In this document: in pieces, positions 6,557 to 12,783 of the stretch
How positions within the stretch are numbered: position 1 is the stretch's first letter
Layout: every line of letters begins with the position of its first letter
NCBI GenBank assembly: GCA_964654355.1
Contig: CAZZIQ010000028.1
Coordinates: forward strand, 1 to 12,783
From: CAZZIQ01 sp964654355
Lineage (GTDB): Bacteria > Pseudomonadota > Gammaproteobacteria > GCF-002020875
Length of the DNA: 12,783 nucleotides
Reading direction: 5' to 3'
Translations under genes and position numbers: made by a program
The notes under the pieces: model-generated
What the model saw: the letters and a program-made list of their open reading frames with translations, nothing else
Database searches by the model: none
What the model was told of the DNA's origin: nothing

Positions 6557-7564
6557 ATGACTAACCCGCTCAACGAATCGCGCAGTCCCGATGAAGGCCA
6601 CACTAGCCCTGCGCAATCGCAGGCGTTTAAGCGCTTCCCCATCCGCGTCCTCTCGGAGCGGACAGGCGTGGGCACCTCAACGCTGCGCGCATGGGAACGT
6701 CGCTATGGCCTGATCAACCCCGAGCGCACCCCCAAAGGACATCGTCTCTACAGCGAAGTCGACGTGGCGCGCATTGAGCGGATTTTGGTGTTGCTTGAAG
6801 AAGGCCATTCACTCCAGCACATGGTGCAAACCCTTGCCGAGAGCGAAGACAGCCTGATTGAAACTGCAACAGCCGGCGAACCCAGTTCTGACTGGCTGAC
6901 CTTGCAAAGCAAATGCCTCGACGCAATTCGCGACTTCAGTAGTGAGCGTCTGGAAGCCATCTTTAATGAGGTGACCTCGCTTTATCCTATTGACCTCATT
7001 ACCGAAAGACTGATTGAGCCAGTGCTCGAACATCTGGGCACGAGTTGGCGCGGGCGTGTTGGCGCGATAGCCGAAGAACACTTCTTCTCGAGTTGGCTGC
7101 GTAACCGCCTCGGACAAGGCTTTCAACATGCGGCGGGGCAAGCACGCGGTGCGCGCATCATCTGCGCCTGCATGCCAGGCTCCCAGCATGAGATCGGGCT
7201 CACCTTGTTCGCCCTTTCCGCAATGGCGCGTGGCTATCGCGTGCTCTATTTCGGCGCGAATCTTCCCTTGGAAGAAATCCCACACATCGCTGAACGCTCC
7301 GCGGCAAAAGGGATCGTGCTCTCCGCCCATGCGCGGGTCTCCAGTAATGCGGAACAGCACCTGGCTGACCTGATGCAACAAATCAACCTACCCATCTTTC
7401 TCGGTGGCCCGGGCAGCGCCCACCATACCGCGGGCTTTGAGCAAGCCGGGGGCATTCCGCTCGGCCCGCGCATTTCTGTGGCACTCAAGGTGCTTGCCTC
7501 GCACATTCCTCCGCATCCGATCCCAGGAGACCGTCGCCGCAACGCGCGCAAGACGGAGGAATAG
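6557..7564 (+). CDS. litR: MerR-family B12-binding photoreceptor repressor (LitR/CarH-like)
   Basis: This 335-residue regulator has an N-terminal MerR winged helix (about 27-95: FPIRVLSERTGVGTSTLRAWERRYG), then a four-helix B12 cap domain and a Rossmann-type cobalamin-binding domain (about 118-320). The cap holds the W-x9-EH signature of CarH-type photoreceptors at Trp164, Glu174 and His175. The cobalamin ligand His211 lies in SQHEIG, where the first residue of the usual D/E-x-H-x2-G motif is Ser209. Known relatives bind DNA in the dark with adenosylcobalamin and let go on illumination. ATG 6557 is used; an upstream in-frame TTG at 6497 falls inside the promoter. The photolyase gene begins two bases after the stop. 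The predicted role is light-controlled repression of its own operon and the divergent one. Symbol given by family, not by proven orthology. Confidence 0.9.
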   Translation: MTNPLNESRSPDEGHTSPAQSQAFKRFPIRVLSERTGVGTSTLRAWERRYGLINPERTPKGHRLYSEVDVARIERILVLLEEGHSLQHMVQTLAESEDSLIETATAGEPSSDWLTLQSKCLDAIRDFSSERLEAIFNEVTSLYPIDLITERLIEPVLEHLGTSWRGRVGAIAEEHFFSSWLRNRLGQGFQHAAGQARGARIICACMPGSQHEIGLTLFALSAMARGYRVLYFGANLPLEEIPHIAERSAAKGIVLSAHARVSSNAEQHLADLMQQINLPIFLGGPGSAHHTAGFEQAGGIPLGPRISVALKVLASHIPPHPIPGDRRRNARKTEE

Positions 7565-7566
7565 TC

Positions 7567-8964
7567 ATGCCTGCGAATGCTAAGACAGCCTGGGTCTGGC
7601 TGCGTCGCGATTTGCGCACCGAAGATCACCCCGCCCTACAGGCTGCCCTTCGTAGCGGCATGAGTGTGCGTGCGCTTTACATCAATGATCCCGATGCGCT
7701 GGCACCGTGGCAGGCCGGCGGTGCTACGCGCTGGTATTTGCATCACAGCGTGCTCGCCCTGCAACAACAGCTCGCTGCACTCGGTATTCCTTTGCATTGC
7801 GCACGCGGTGGCACTGAATCCACGCTGCTGCGTATCGCTCAAGAAGAAAACGCGCACTCGTTTTTTTGGAACCGTGTCGTCGAGCCTGAAATCGAAACCC
7901 TAGATGAACAAATTCGTCGCGCGCTAGACAAAGCGGGCATTCATCACCAATCCTTTGAAGACGACTGCCTGCTGCCGCCCGAACAGGTGCGCAAACCCGA
8001 TGGCACACCCTACCGTGTGTTCACGCCCTTCTGGAAGCTGGTGAGCCAACATCTTCGCGATGACCCACCTACCCTGTTGGATTCGCCGAAGCCTTGCGCT
8101 GCTGCGATCGAAGCGGACCCGACAGAGGTGGATGCGCTCGGCTTACTCAAAGGCTATGCCTGGCATCCCAAGCTGCATGCACACTGGCAACCTGGCAGCG
8201 CACACGCACTGGACACGCTCGAAGCCTTTCTGGCAGAGCCAGTCGAACACTATGCCGAGATGCGTGACGTACCCGGCATACACGGCACCAGTCGTTTATC
8301 TGCAGCATTGCACTTCGGTGAGATCTCGGCGCGGCGGATCTTTGTGCACGGCGAACCCATCTTTCAGAACCATCCCGAGGCAACTGCACGCGAAGGTGCA
8401 CGTCGCTTCCTCGCGGAAGTCGGTTGGCGTGAATTTGCCCGACATGTGCTGCATGCCTTTCCGCATTCCGCAAATCAGTCCTTGGACACGCGTTTTGAGG
8501 ATGCCAGCGCGTGGCGTGCACTGAGTGCGCAACAACAACAAGAATGGCTGGAGGCCTGGAAGCGTGGCGAGACCGGCGTGGACCTGGTCGATGCAGGCAT
8601 GCGTGAACTCTGGGAAACCGGCTGGATGCACAATCGGGTGCGCATGATCGTGGGCTCTTATCTAACCAAGAACCTCGGCATCCCCTGGCATGAAGGTGCG
8701 CGCTGGTTTTGGGATACCTTGGTCGATGCCGACCTCGCCAGTAACACGCTTGGATGGCAATGGGTATCGGGCTGCGGCACCGATGCCGCACCCTATTACC
8801 GGATTTTTAATCCGGATATGCAAGCGGAGAAATTCGACCCGAATCGGGTCTATATAGACCACTGGCTGGGGAATCAGACATTCCGCCCCACACCGCTGGT
8901 GGAATTGAAAGCCAGTCGCGCCGCAGCCCTCGAACGTTTTCAACAACTCAAGCAGGTTGCTTGA
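7567..8964 (+). CDS. phrB: Class I CPD deoxyribodipyrimidine photolyase
   Basis: This 465-residue flavoprotein uses blue or near-UV light to split cyclobutane pyrimidine dimers in DNA. The N-terminal antenna domain starts with VWLRRDLRTEDHPAL (10-24). The C-terminal FAD domain shows TSRLSAALHFGEIS (241-254), ETGVDLVDAGMREL (335-348), TGWMHNRVRMIV (351-362) and the ASNTLGWQWVSGCGTDAAPYYR stretch at 391-412. Asn393 aligns with E. coli Asn378 near the flavin N5; Trp397 and Trp374 align with two members of the electron-transfer Trp triad, and Trp316 is a likely third after a short insertion. The Pro of the usual TGYPLVDA motif is Asp339 here. Length is normal. A GGAGGA ribosome binding site lies inside the end of the MerR gene, two bases separate the genes, and they are surely co-transcribed. 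Confidence 0.97.
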   Translation: MPANAKTAWVWLRRDLRTEDHPALQAALRSGMSVRALYINDPDALAPWQAGGATRWYLHHSVLALQQQLAALGIPLHCARGGTESTLLRIAQEENAHSFFWNRVVEPEIETLDEQIRRALDKAGIHHQSFEDDCLLPPEQVRKPDGTPYRVFTPFWKLVSQHLRDDPPTLLDSPKPCAAAIEADPTEVDALGLLKGYAWHPKLHAHWQPGSAHALDTLEAFLAEPVEHYAEMRDVPGIHGTSRLSAALHFGEISARRIFVHGEPIFQNHPEATAREGARRFLAEVGWREFARHVLHAFPHSANQSLDTRFEDASAWRALSAQQQQEWLEAWKRGETGVDLVDAGMRELWETGWMHNRVRMIVGSYLTKNLGIPWHEGARWFWDTLVDADLASNTLGWQWVSGCGTDAAPYYRIFNPDMQAEKFDPNRVYIDHWLGNQTFRPTPLVELKASRAAALERFQQLKQVA

Positions 8965-9015
8965 ATTTTGGGGTCATATCCCCCACCTTGAACCCACCTA
9001 CACGCGGAGAACCAC

Positions 9016-9435
9016 ATGCACATCCTTTTACTCGTCGCCCACGGAAGCCGACGCGCTGCGTCCAACGAAGAAGTCCGCGAGTTGGCTGCACGCCTTGAAT
9101 CCATCTCTTGGGACCGTTTCGACAAAGTCATACCCGCCTTTCTCGAACTCGCGGAACCAGAAATTCCAGAAGGCATTGATGCCTGTGTTGCCGCAGGTGC
9201 AACGCAAGTCACTGTATTGCCCTACTTCCTTTCTGCCGGCCGTCATGTTGCACATGACATCCCTGAAGAGCTGGAAAAAGCGCAAGCCAATCATCCGCAG
9301 CTACCCATTCGAGTAGCGAACTACATTGGGCAGAATCAAGAAATGCCGATGTTGCTGCTGCAAGCGGCGCTCGGCGACACCACGGAGCTCAAAACCTCAA
9401 ACGCTGCCGACGCTGTGAGCAAGGATGCGGCCTGA
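9016..9435 (+). CDS. Small CbiX/SirB-like tetrapyrrole chelatase
   Basis: This 139-residue protein is a single-domain member of the CbiX/SirB class II chelatase family, which inserts cobalt, iron or nickel into sirohydrochlorin-type tetrapyrroles. The expected catalytic histidines are visible as His9 (VAHGSR) and His77 (SAGRHVAHDIP), with the LPYFLSAG strand before the second. The size matches the short CbiX-S form, which works as a dimer, plus about 20 extra C-terminal residues. The start has a GGAG site seven bases upstream. It follows the photolyase by 51 bases and its stop overlaps the next start by one base (TGATG). No other siroheme or cobalamin synthesis gene is in the window, so the metal and substrate cannot be decided; the setting in a B12-photoreceptor operon is suggestive only. 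Confidence 0.87.
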   Translation: MHILLLVAHGSRRAASNEEVRELAARLESISWDRFDKVIPAFLELAEPEIPEGIDACVAAGATQVTVLPYFLSAGRHVAHDIPEELEKAQANHPQLPIRVANYIGQNQEMPMLLLQAALGDTTELKTSNAADAVSKDAA

Positions 9436-10247
9436 TGGCAACCTCTTCGCTACGCCGTAATCTCAACAGCATTCCGCCACGCGTTCTGCAAATCCAGCAA
9501 GCGCTTGCGCCGTTGCGAGAAGAGATTCGGAACCACCCACTGTATCGCTCACTCCGCAATGCAGATCAGGTGCGCGCATTTCTTGAACACCACGTTTATG
9601 CGGTTTGGGACTTCATGTCCTTATTGAAATCCTTACAAGTCGAGCTCACTCGTGTCCGCCCACCCTGGCGACCCATCGGTGATGGCTTGGTGCGCCGCTT
9701 CATTAATGAGCTCGTACTGGAAGAAGAATCTGATCAGGTTGGTGAGCGCTACATCAGTCATCTCGAACTCTATCGCGAAGCCATGCAACAAGCAGGCGCT
9801 GACACGCAAGCACTCGATTGCCTCTTGCGTCACTGCGATCATGACGATCATCCATGGAAACCATGTCCTGTGCCGCCTGCCGCCCAGGCCTTCGTACAGC
9901 AAACATGGAAGTGGATTGAACAAGGTTCGCTGGCGGCGCGTGCTGCCGCCTTTACCTTTGGACGCGAGGACATGATCCCTACAATGTTCAAAGAGATCGT
10001 CGATCAACTGAATGCCGAGCAACCCGGTGTATTCGACACCTTTTTGGTTTACCTCGAACGCCACATCGAACTCGATGGTGACAGCCATGGTCCGATGGCG
10101 TATCACTTACTCGATGTTGTCTGCGCAAACGACGAACATGCGTGGGCGGATGCAGAGGCCGCTGCGATCGAAGCACTGCAGGCGCGCAAGCAACTCTGGG
10201 ATGCGCTGTACCAAAACCTTCAAGAAACTGAACAAGCCGCCGCTTAA
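9435..10247 (+). CDS. DUF3050 family protein, haem-oxygenase-like fold, likely metal site
   Basis: This 270-residue protein matches my memory of the DUF3050 family (function unknown), all-helical and probably of the haem-oxygenase-like fold. Landmarks are FLEHHVYAVWDFM (49-61), NELVLEEESDQ (91-101), His109 in YISHLELY, FTFGREDMIP (173-182) and HIELDGDSHGPMA (210-222). Glu97/98, His109, Glu178, His210, Asp214 and His218 are spaced much like the metal ligands of haem-oxygenase-like di-iron oxidases such as CADD, so a metal-dependent oxidase or oxygenase is plausible. I could not check this with a model. The start overlaps the chelatase stop (TGATG), implying coupled translation and perhaps a linked substrate. 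pdxH follows after 21 bases. Family assignment is fairly sure; enzymatic role is inference. Confidence 0.82.
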   Translation: MATSSLRRNLNSIPPRVLQIQQALAPLREEIRNHPLYRSLRNADQVRAFLEHHVYAVWDFMSLLKSLQVELTRVRPPWRPIGDGLVRRFINELVLEEESDQVGERYISHLELYREAMQQAGADTQALDCLLRHCDHDDHPWKPCPVPPAAQAFVQQTWKWIEQGSLAARAAAFTFGREDMIPTMFKEIVDQLNAEQPGVFDTFLVYLERHIELDGDSHGPMAYHLLDVVCANDEHAWADAEAAAIEALQARKQLWDALYQNLQETEQAAA

Positions 10248-10268
10248 GAACCTACCTAAGATCTCATC

Positions 10269-10913
10269 ATGACCGACTATCCCCGCCGCGAATTCACGCG
10301 CGGTAGTTTGCTAGAAAGCGAAAGCCCCACAGACCCAATCGAGCTCTTTGATCATTGGTACCGCGAAGCCTTTGCCGCAGGCATCGAAGAAGCGCAGGGA
10401 TGCGCACTGGGCACGGTAACTCCGAACGGTCGGCCCAGCGTGCGCATTGTGTATTTACGTGAGCATGATGAGCGTGGCTTTGTGTTCTATAGCAACTATC
10501 ACAGCCACAAAGGTGGTGAACTCTCTGCCAACCCCGAAGCCTCGCTGACCTTTTGGTGGCCAAGTCTTGAGCGACAAATCCGCATTGAAGGCCCCGCATT
10601 CAAGATCACTCAAGCCGAATCTGATGCCTACTTCGCAGCACGCCCAGAACAGTCATGCCTAGGCGCCTGGGCATCGAATCAAAGCGAAGTGATTCCAGCA
10701 CGCGAGGCGCTTGAAGAGCGTATGCAACAACTGATCGAAGCGCATGCACAACAACCGGCCGGCAGCGGCGTTCAGCGCCCACCGCACTGGGGCGGCTACC
10801 GTCTACTGCCACGCAGAATCGAATTCTGGCAGGGGCGCCCTAGCCGTCTACATGATCGCCTGCTCTACCGCCAAGCCACTCATGGCTGGACACGCGAACG
10901 CTTGTCTCCCTGA
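10269..10913 (+). CDS. pdxH: Pyridoxamine/pyridoxine 5'-phosphate oxidase
   Basis: This 214-residue FMN enzyme oxidises pyridoxine or pyridoxamine phosphate to pyridoxal phosphate in the cytosol, as a homodimer. Visible marks are NGRPSVRIVYLR (53-64), FVFYSNYHSHKGGEL (71-85), the SLERQIRIEG strand (99-108), and the C-terminal family signature IEFWQGRPSRLHDR (184-197), where Arg193 and His195 correspond to substrate-phosphate ligands of the E. coli enzyme. Length is usual. The start ATG 10269 lies 21 bases after the DUF3050 gene, with no strong ribosome binding site. Being inside a light-type operon is unusual for pdxH. One possible link is that glutamate-1-semialdehyde aminotransferase, early in tetrapyrrole synthesis, needs pyridoxal phosphate, and that vitamin B6 is light-sensitive and quenches singlet oxygen. 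Confidence 0.96.
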   Translation: MTDYPRREFTRGSLLESESPTDPIELFDHWYREAFAAGIEEAQGCALGTVTPNGRPSVRIVYLREHDERGFVFYSNYHSHKGGELSANPEASLTFWWPSLERQIRIEGPAFKITQAESDAYFAARPEQSCLGAWASNQSEVIPAREALEERMQQLIEAHAQQPAGSGVQRPPHWGGYRLLPRRIEFWQGRPSRLHDRLLYRQATHGWTRERLSP

Positions 10914-10930
10914 ATCATTTGATTCCTCAC

Positions 10931-11569
10931 ATGCGGATTGTTTGCATCTCTGACACGCATGGCTGGCACCGCAAACTTGCGCTTCCCGAAGGCGATGTGC
11001 TGATTCATGCCGGTGACATTTGTCGCGAACGCAAAACCGCGCGTGAACTCCTTGAGGACTTTGATGACTGGCTAGGCGAACAGCCCTTTGCAACACGTAT
11101 CGTTGTGGCCGGCAACCACGACGTGCCGTTTGAGGAGACGCAAACCCCACATGCATTGCTGAAGAATGCGCGCTACTTACAGGATGAAGAAATTACAATC
11201 GATGGCCTGCGCTTCTACGGGACACCGTGGCAGCCGTGGTTTTACGATTGGGCCTTTAACTGGCCGATCGACGAAAGCCTGATGCCAATCTGGAACCAAA
11301 TCCCCAGTCATATCGACGTACTCATCACCCACACGCCGCCCAAGTTTGTGCTGGACCGCACCTGGAAAGGCAAACATGCCGGCTGCCCTGAGCTCACCAG
11401 CGCCCTCGAACGAATCCAGCCGCGCCTTCATATCTTCGGCCACATTCATGAATCGGCTGGTGGGGCCTGGAACGCGCACAGCCGCTTTGTAAACGCCTGC
11501 AGCGCTGGGCGACACATCTACGGTGTGTTGCAGCCCAGCGTGATTGATCTTGCGCCACTGCAGGCATGA
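10931..11569 (+). CDS. Calcineurin-like metallophosphoesterase
   Basis: This 212-residue protein is a binuclear-metal phosphoesterase. All the core motifs are present: DTH (Asp8, His10), GD (Asp29), GNHD (Asn62, His63), His134 in ITHTPP, and GHIH (His171, His173). The overall form is like the MPPED1/239AB group of small phosphodiesterases. There is no signal peptide, so it is cytosolic. The in-frame TTG at 10919 would add four residues; ATG 10931 is preferred because it puts the first strand RIVCISDTHG directly at the N-terminus. The gene follows pdxH by 17 bases and its stop overlaps the start of the SOUL gene by four bases (ATGA). Substrate, whether nucleotide, lipid or protein phosphate, is not readable. 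Confidence 0.92.
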   Translation: MRIVCISDTHGWHRKLALPEGDVLIHAGDICRERKTARELLEDFDDWLGEQPFATRIVVAGNHDVPFEETQTPHALLKNARYLQDEEITIDGLRFYGTPWQPWFYDWAFNWPIDESLMPIWNQIPSHIDVLITHTPPKFVLDRTWKGKHAGCPELTSALERIQPRLHIFGHIHESAGGAWNAHSRFVNACSAGRHIYGVLQPSVIDLAPLQA

Positions 11570-12171
11570 AGACCCTACTCTTTGCCTTTGCACTGCTTTT
11601 ACCTGGAGGTGCGCTCTTGGCTGCTGAACAACCCGACTATACAGTCCTCACACAAACCGATGACTATGAAGTACGGCACTATCCAGCCTTGATTGCCGCA
11701 ACACTCGATGTGGACGGCGCTTTTGATGAGATTGGCAGTAAAGGCTTTCGCGTTCTTGCCGATTACATCTTTGGCAACAACCGCATCCGGGGCATCACCA
11801 CCCAACAAGCAGACGCACCCAATCAAAAGATTGCGATGACTGCGCCCGTTAACATGCAGCCGCATACGCCGGGCGCAAGCCGCTATCGCTATCGTTTCTT
11901 CATGCCGCGCGAATGGAACCTCGAAACCTTGCCCATTCCGAATGACGCACGGATACAGCTTGAGGAAGTCGCATCACGCACAATTGCTGTACGCCGCTAC
12001 AGCGGAAACTGGGATCAAGACCGCTACCGCGAACAGGAACGCGCATTGCTTGATGCATTAAACAGAGATGGAAAGACCACTTTGGGTGAGCCCATCTTCG
12101 CCAAATACAATGCACCGTTTGTGCCCAGCTTCCTGCGTCGCAATGAAGTTTGGGTAGAGCTTGTCGACTAA
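11566..12171 (+). CDS. Exported SOUL-family haem-binding protein
   Basis: This 201-residue protein belongs to the SOUL/HBP family, whose eukaryotic members bind haem and porphyrins. Residues 1-20 are a signal peptide (Lys2, a hydrophobic stretch, ALLAA before EQPDY), so it should be periplasmic. Family marks are YEVRHYPALIAA (34-45), GFRVLADYIFG (60-70), KIAMTAPV (88-95), the FFMPREWNLETLPIPND stretch (111-127) and RRYSGNWD (143-150). The start lies within the ATGA overlap with the phosphoesterase gene, so the pair is coupled. It ends nine bases from the convergent HIT gene, and no terminator hairpin is visible between. A role in holding haem or free porphyrin outside the cytoplasm fits the ferrochelatase and chelatase genes nearby but is inferred. 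Bacterial SOUL proteins are largely uncharacterised. Confidence 0.9.
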   Translation: MKTLLFAFALLLPGGALLAAEQPDYTVLTQTDDYEVRHYPALIAATLDVDGAFDEIGSKGFRVLADYIFGNNRIRGITTQQADAPNQKIAMTAPVNMQPHTPGASRYRYRFFMPREWNLETLPIPNDARIQLEEVASRTIAVRRYSGNWDQDRYREQERALLDALNRDGKTTLGEPIFAKYNAPFVPSFLRRNEVWVELVD

Positions 12172-12180
12172 GTCTGTGCG

Positions 12181-12582
12181 TTAGATACCGAGCGCGGCTT
12201 TCAAGTCAGCGCTGCGCTGTTGCAACGCAAGATCCGTATACGGCTCAGCCTTTGAATGCCCCCATACAGGGCCCGGCCAGGCCGGATCCGTGGTGAAGCG
12301 CGCGATATGATGCAAATGTAACTGCGGCACGATGTTGCCGAGCAAGCCAACATTCAGCTTTTCCGGATGATAGAGGTCGCGTAAGGCCTCTTGCACCTGA
12401 CACGACTCCAGCAGCAGTTGCTGACGATCCGTTTCATTCAGGTCAATCCACTCCCGCACCTGTTCACGCTGCGGCACCAACACAACCCAGGGGTAACGTG
12501 TGTCGTTCAACAGCAAGACCGCGCTGAGCGGTAATGCGCCCAGCACATGGCAATCCTTTTTGAGTTGTGGGTGAAGGATCAT
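12181..12582 (-). CDS. HIT-domain protein
   Basis: This 133-residue protein is a histidine-triad family member, probably a nucleotide hydrolase or transferase. The core runs from LLLNDTRYPWVVLVPQ (about 23-38) through LNVGLLGNIVPQLHLHHIAR (76-95). The triad reads Q-L-H-L-H-H: the first His is Gln87, while the middle His89, the usual nucleophile, and His91 are kept. The PAWPGPVWG segment (100-108) after the triad is a mark of a bacterial subgroup. ATG 12582 is preferred: a longer frame up to 12699 would translate the palindrome and repeat region, and an AGGTG ribosome binding site sits just upstream of 12582. It converges with the SOUL gene and seems independent of the light-type arms. Confidence 0.88.
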   Translation of the reverse strand: MILHPQLKKDCHVLGALPLSAVLLLNDTRYPWVVLVPQREQVREWIDLNETDRQQLLLESCQVQEALRDLYHPEKLNVGLLGNIVPQLHLHHIARFTTDPAWPGPVWGHSKAEPYTDLALQQRSADLKAALGI

Positions 12583-12593
12583 GTTGACACCTG

Positions 12594-12647
12594 AAAACAC
12601 ATGGACTGCCACGTCGGCCTTGCGGCCTCCTCGCAGTGACGTGTTTT
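12594..12647. repeat. Long imperfect palindrome (REP-like element)
   Basis: Outer arms AAAACAC (12594-12600) and GTGTTTT (12641-12647) enclose inner arms ACTGC/GCAGT and a perfect GGCC-TTGC-GGCC hairpin (12616-12627). The whole can fold into one stem of roughly 20 broken pairs. Its centre, with GAGGAGGCCG and GGCCGACGTGGC on the minus strand, resembles a palindromic repeat I remember as scattered between genes in many proteobacterial genomes. It lies 11 bases upstream of the HIT gene and could sit in its leader, or end transcription coming from the right. Confidence 0.65.
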
Positions 12648-12654
12648 GTGAATT

Positions 12655-12709
12655 TGGTCGGGGCGAGAGGATTCGATCCAACGGAGGCCGCAGGCCCACC
12701 GACGACCCT
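12655..12709 (-). repeat. 55-bp direct repeat, copy 1, with tRNA-Pro-like 3' end
   Basis: This copy is identical to the one at 12729-12783; the period is 74 bases. Read on the minus strand, its last 25 bases (12679-12655) match the T-arm, acceptor 3' strand and CCA end of proteobacterial tRNA-Pro as I remember it, with one change in the T-loop (ATCGAAT instead of TTCGAAT). The rest of a tRNA is absent. The other half of the unit holds a bulged hairpin built on CGG-GGCC/GGCC-CCG (12682-12701). It looks like a tRNA 3'-end remnant rather than a working tRNA. Confidence 0.75.
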
Positions 12710-12728
12710 CTGCAACCCGAATAAAAAA

Positions 12729-12783
12729 TGGTCGGGGCGAGAGGATTCGATCCAACGGAGGCCGCAGGCCCACCGACGACCCT
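12729..12783 (-). repeat. 55-bp direct repeat, copy 2, reaching the window end
   Basis: This copy repeats the 12655-12709 sequence base for base and may continue past the window. On the minus strand its CCA end is followed by six T (12728-12723), as after a terminator or a natural tRNA end. An intact tRNA-Pro gene or further copies may lie just outside the window. Confidence 0.75.

Noticed and set aside
8147..8791. 214-residue minus-strand open frame inside the photolyase gene
   Set aside because: It is the antisense of the conserved FAD domain, very rich in Arg and His, a common artefact of GC-rich coding DNA.
8970..8984. GGGG-TCATAT-CCCC hairpin between photolyase and the CbiX-like gene, as a terminator
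   Set aside because: The stem is only four pairs and no T run follows on either strand, so read-through into the chelatase is more likely.
12464..12773. Open frames through the repeats, including an N-terminal extension of the HIT protein
   Set aside because: They are translations of the palindrome and the 55-bp repeats, with no ribosome binding site; the same peptide recurs only because the DNA repeats.
12655..12783. A functional tRNA-Pro gene in the repeats
   Set aside because: Only the T-arm and 3' acceptor part matches; no D-arm, anticodon arm or 5' acceptor strand is present within the 74-base period.

Overview
The window is about 57% GC by eye, densely coded, and looks like a gamma- or betaproteobacterial chromosome. 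The supporting signs are gene families typical of those groups (the DUF523-DUF1722 desulfidase, a MerR-type B12 photoreceptor beside a class I photolyase, DUF3429, DUF3050) and proteobacterial Shine-Dalgarno spacing. I cannot name the genus. No plasmid, phage or CRISPR genes are visible.

Layout. (1) 77-1303, plus strand: an iron-type alcohol dehydrogenase that converges on the next block. (2) 6454 down to 1348, minus strand: seven tightly packed genes, namely exported glutathione peroxidase, a 64-residue unknown protein, ferrochelatase (hemH), tRNA 4-thiouridine desulfidase (rudS type), a SlyD-like/methyltransferase fusion, a one-repeat Sel1 protein and a DUF3429 membrane protein. (3) 6455-6556: the divergent control region, with two TTGTACA repeats that coincide with two face-to-face promoter candidates. 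(4) 6557-12171, plus strand: a MerR/B12-binding (LitR/CarH-like) regulator, CPD photolyase, a small CbiX/SirB-like chelatase, a DUF3050 protein, pdxH, a metallophosphoesterase and an exported SOUL-family haem-binding protein, again tightly spaced. (5) 12582-12181, minus strand: a HIT-family protein. (6) 12583-12783: non-coding, with one long imperfect palindrome and two copies of a 55-bp repeat that carries the 3' end of a tRNA-Pro-like sequence.

How the genes may work together. The central control region and its two arms look like a light-response locus. The B12-dependent repressor would sense light and release both arms. The products then deal with different light damage: photolyase repairs pyrimidine dimers, the desulfidase removes the near-UV-absorbing thiouridine from tRNA, ferrochelatase converts the photosensitiser protoporphyrin IX to haem, and the exported peroxidase removes peroxides. 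The plus-strand arm adds tetrapyrrole-related genes (CbiX-like, SOUL, and a DUF3050 protein I place in the haem-oxygenase-like fold) whose substrates are unknown. The MerR-photolyase-hemH-rudS association is known from relatives such as Pseudomonas. The downstream chelatase/DUF3050/pdxH/phosphoesterase/SOUL set and the translationally coupled 64-residue protein are the less familiar parts.
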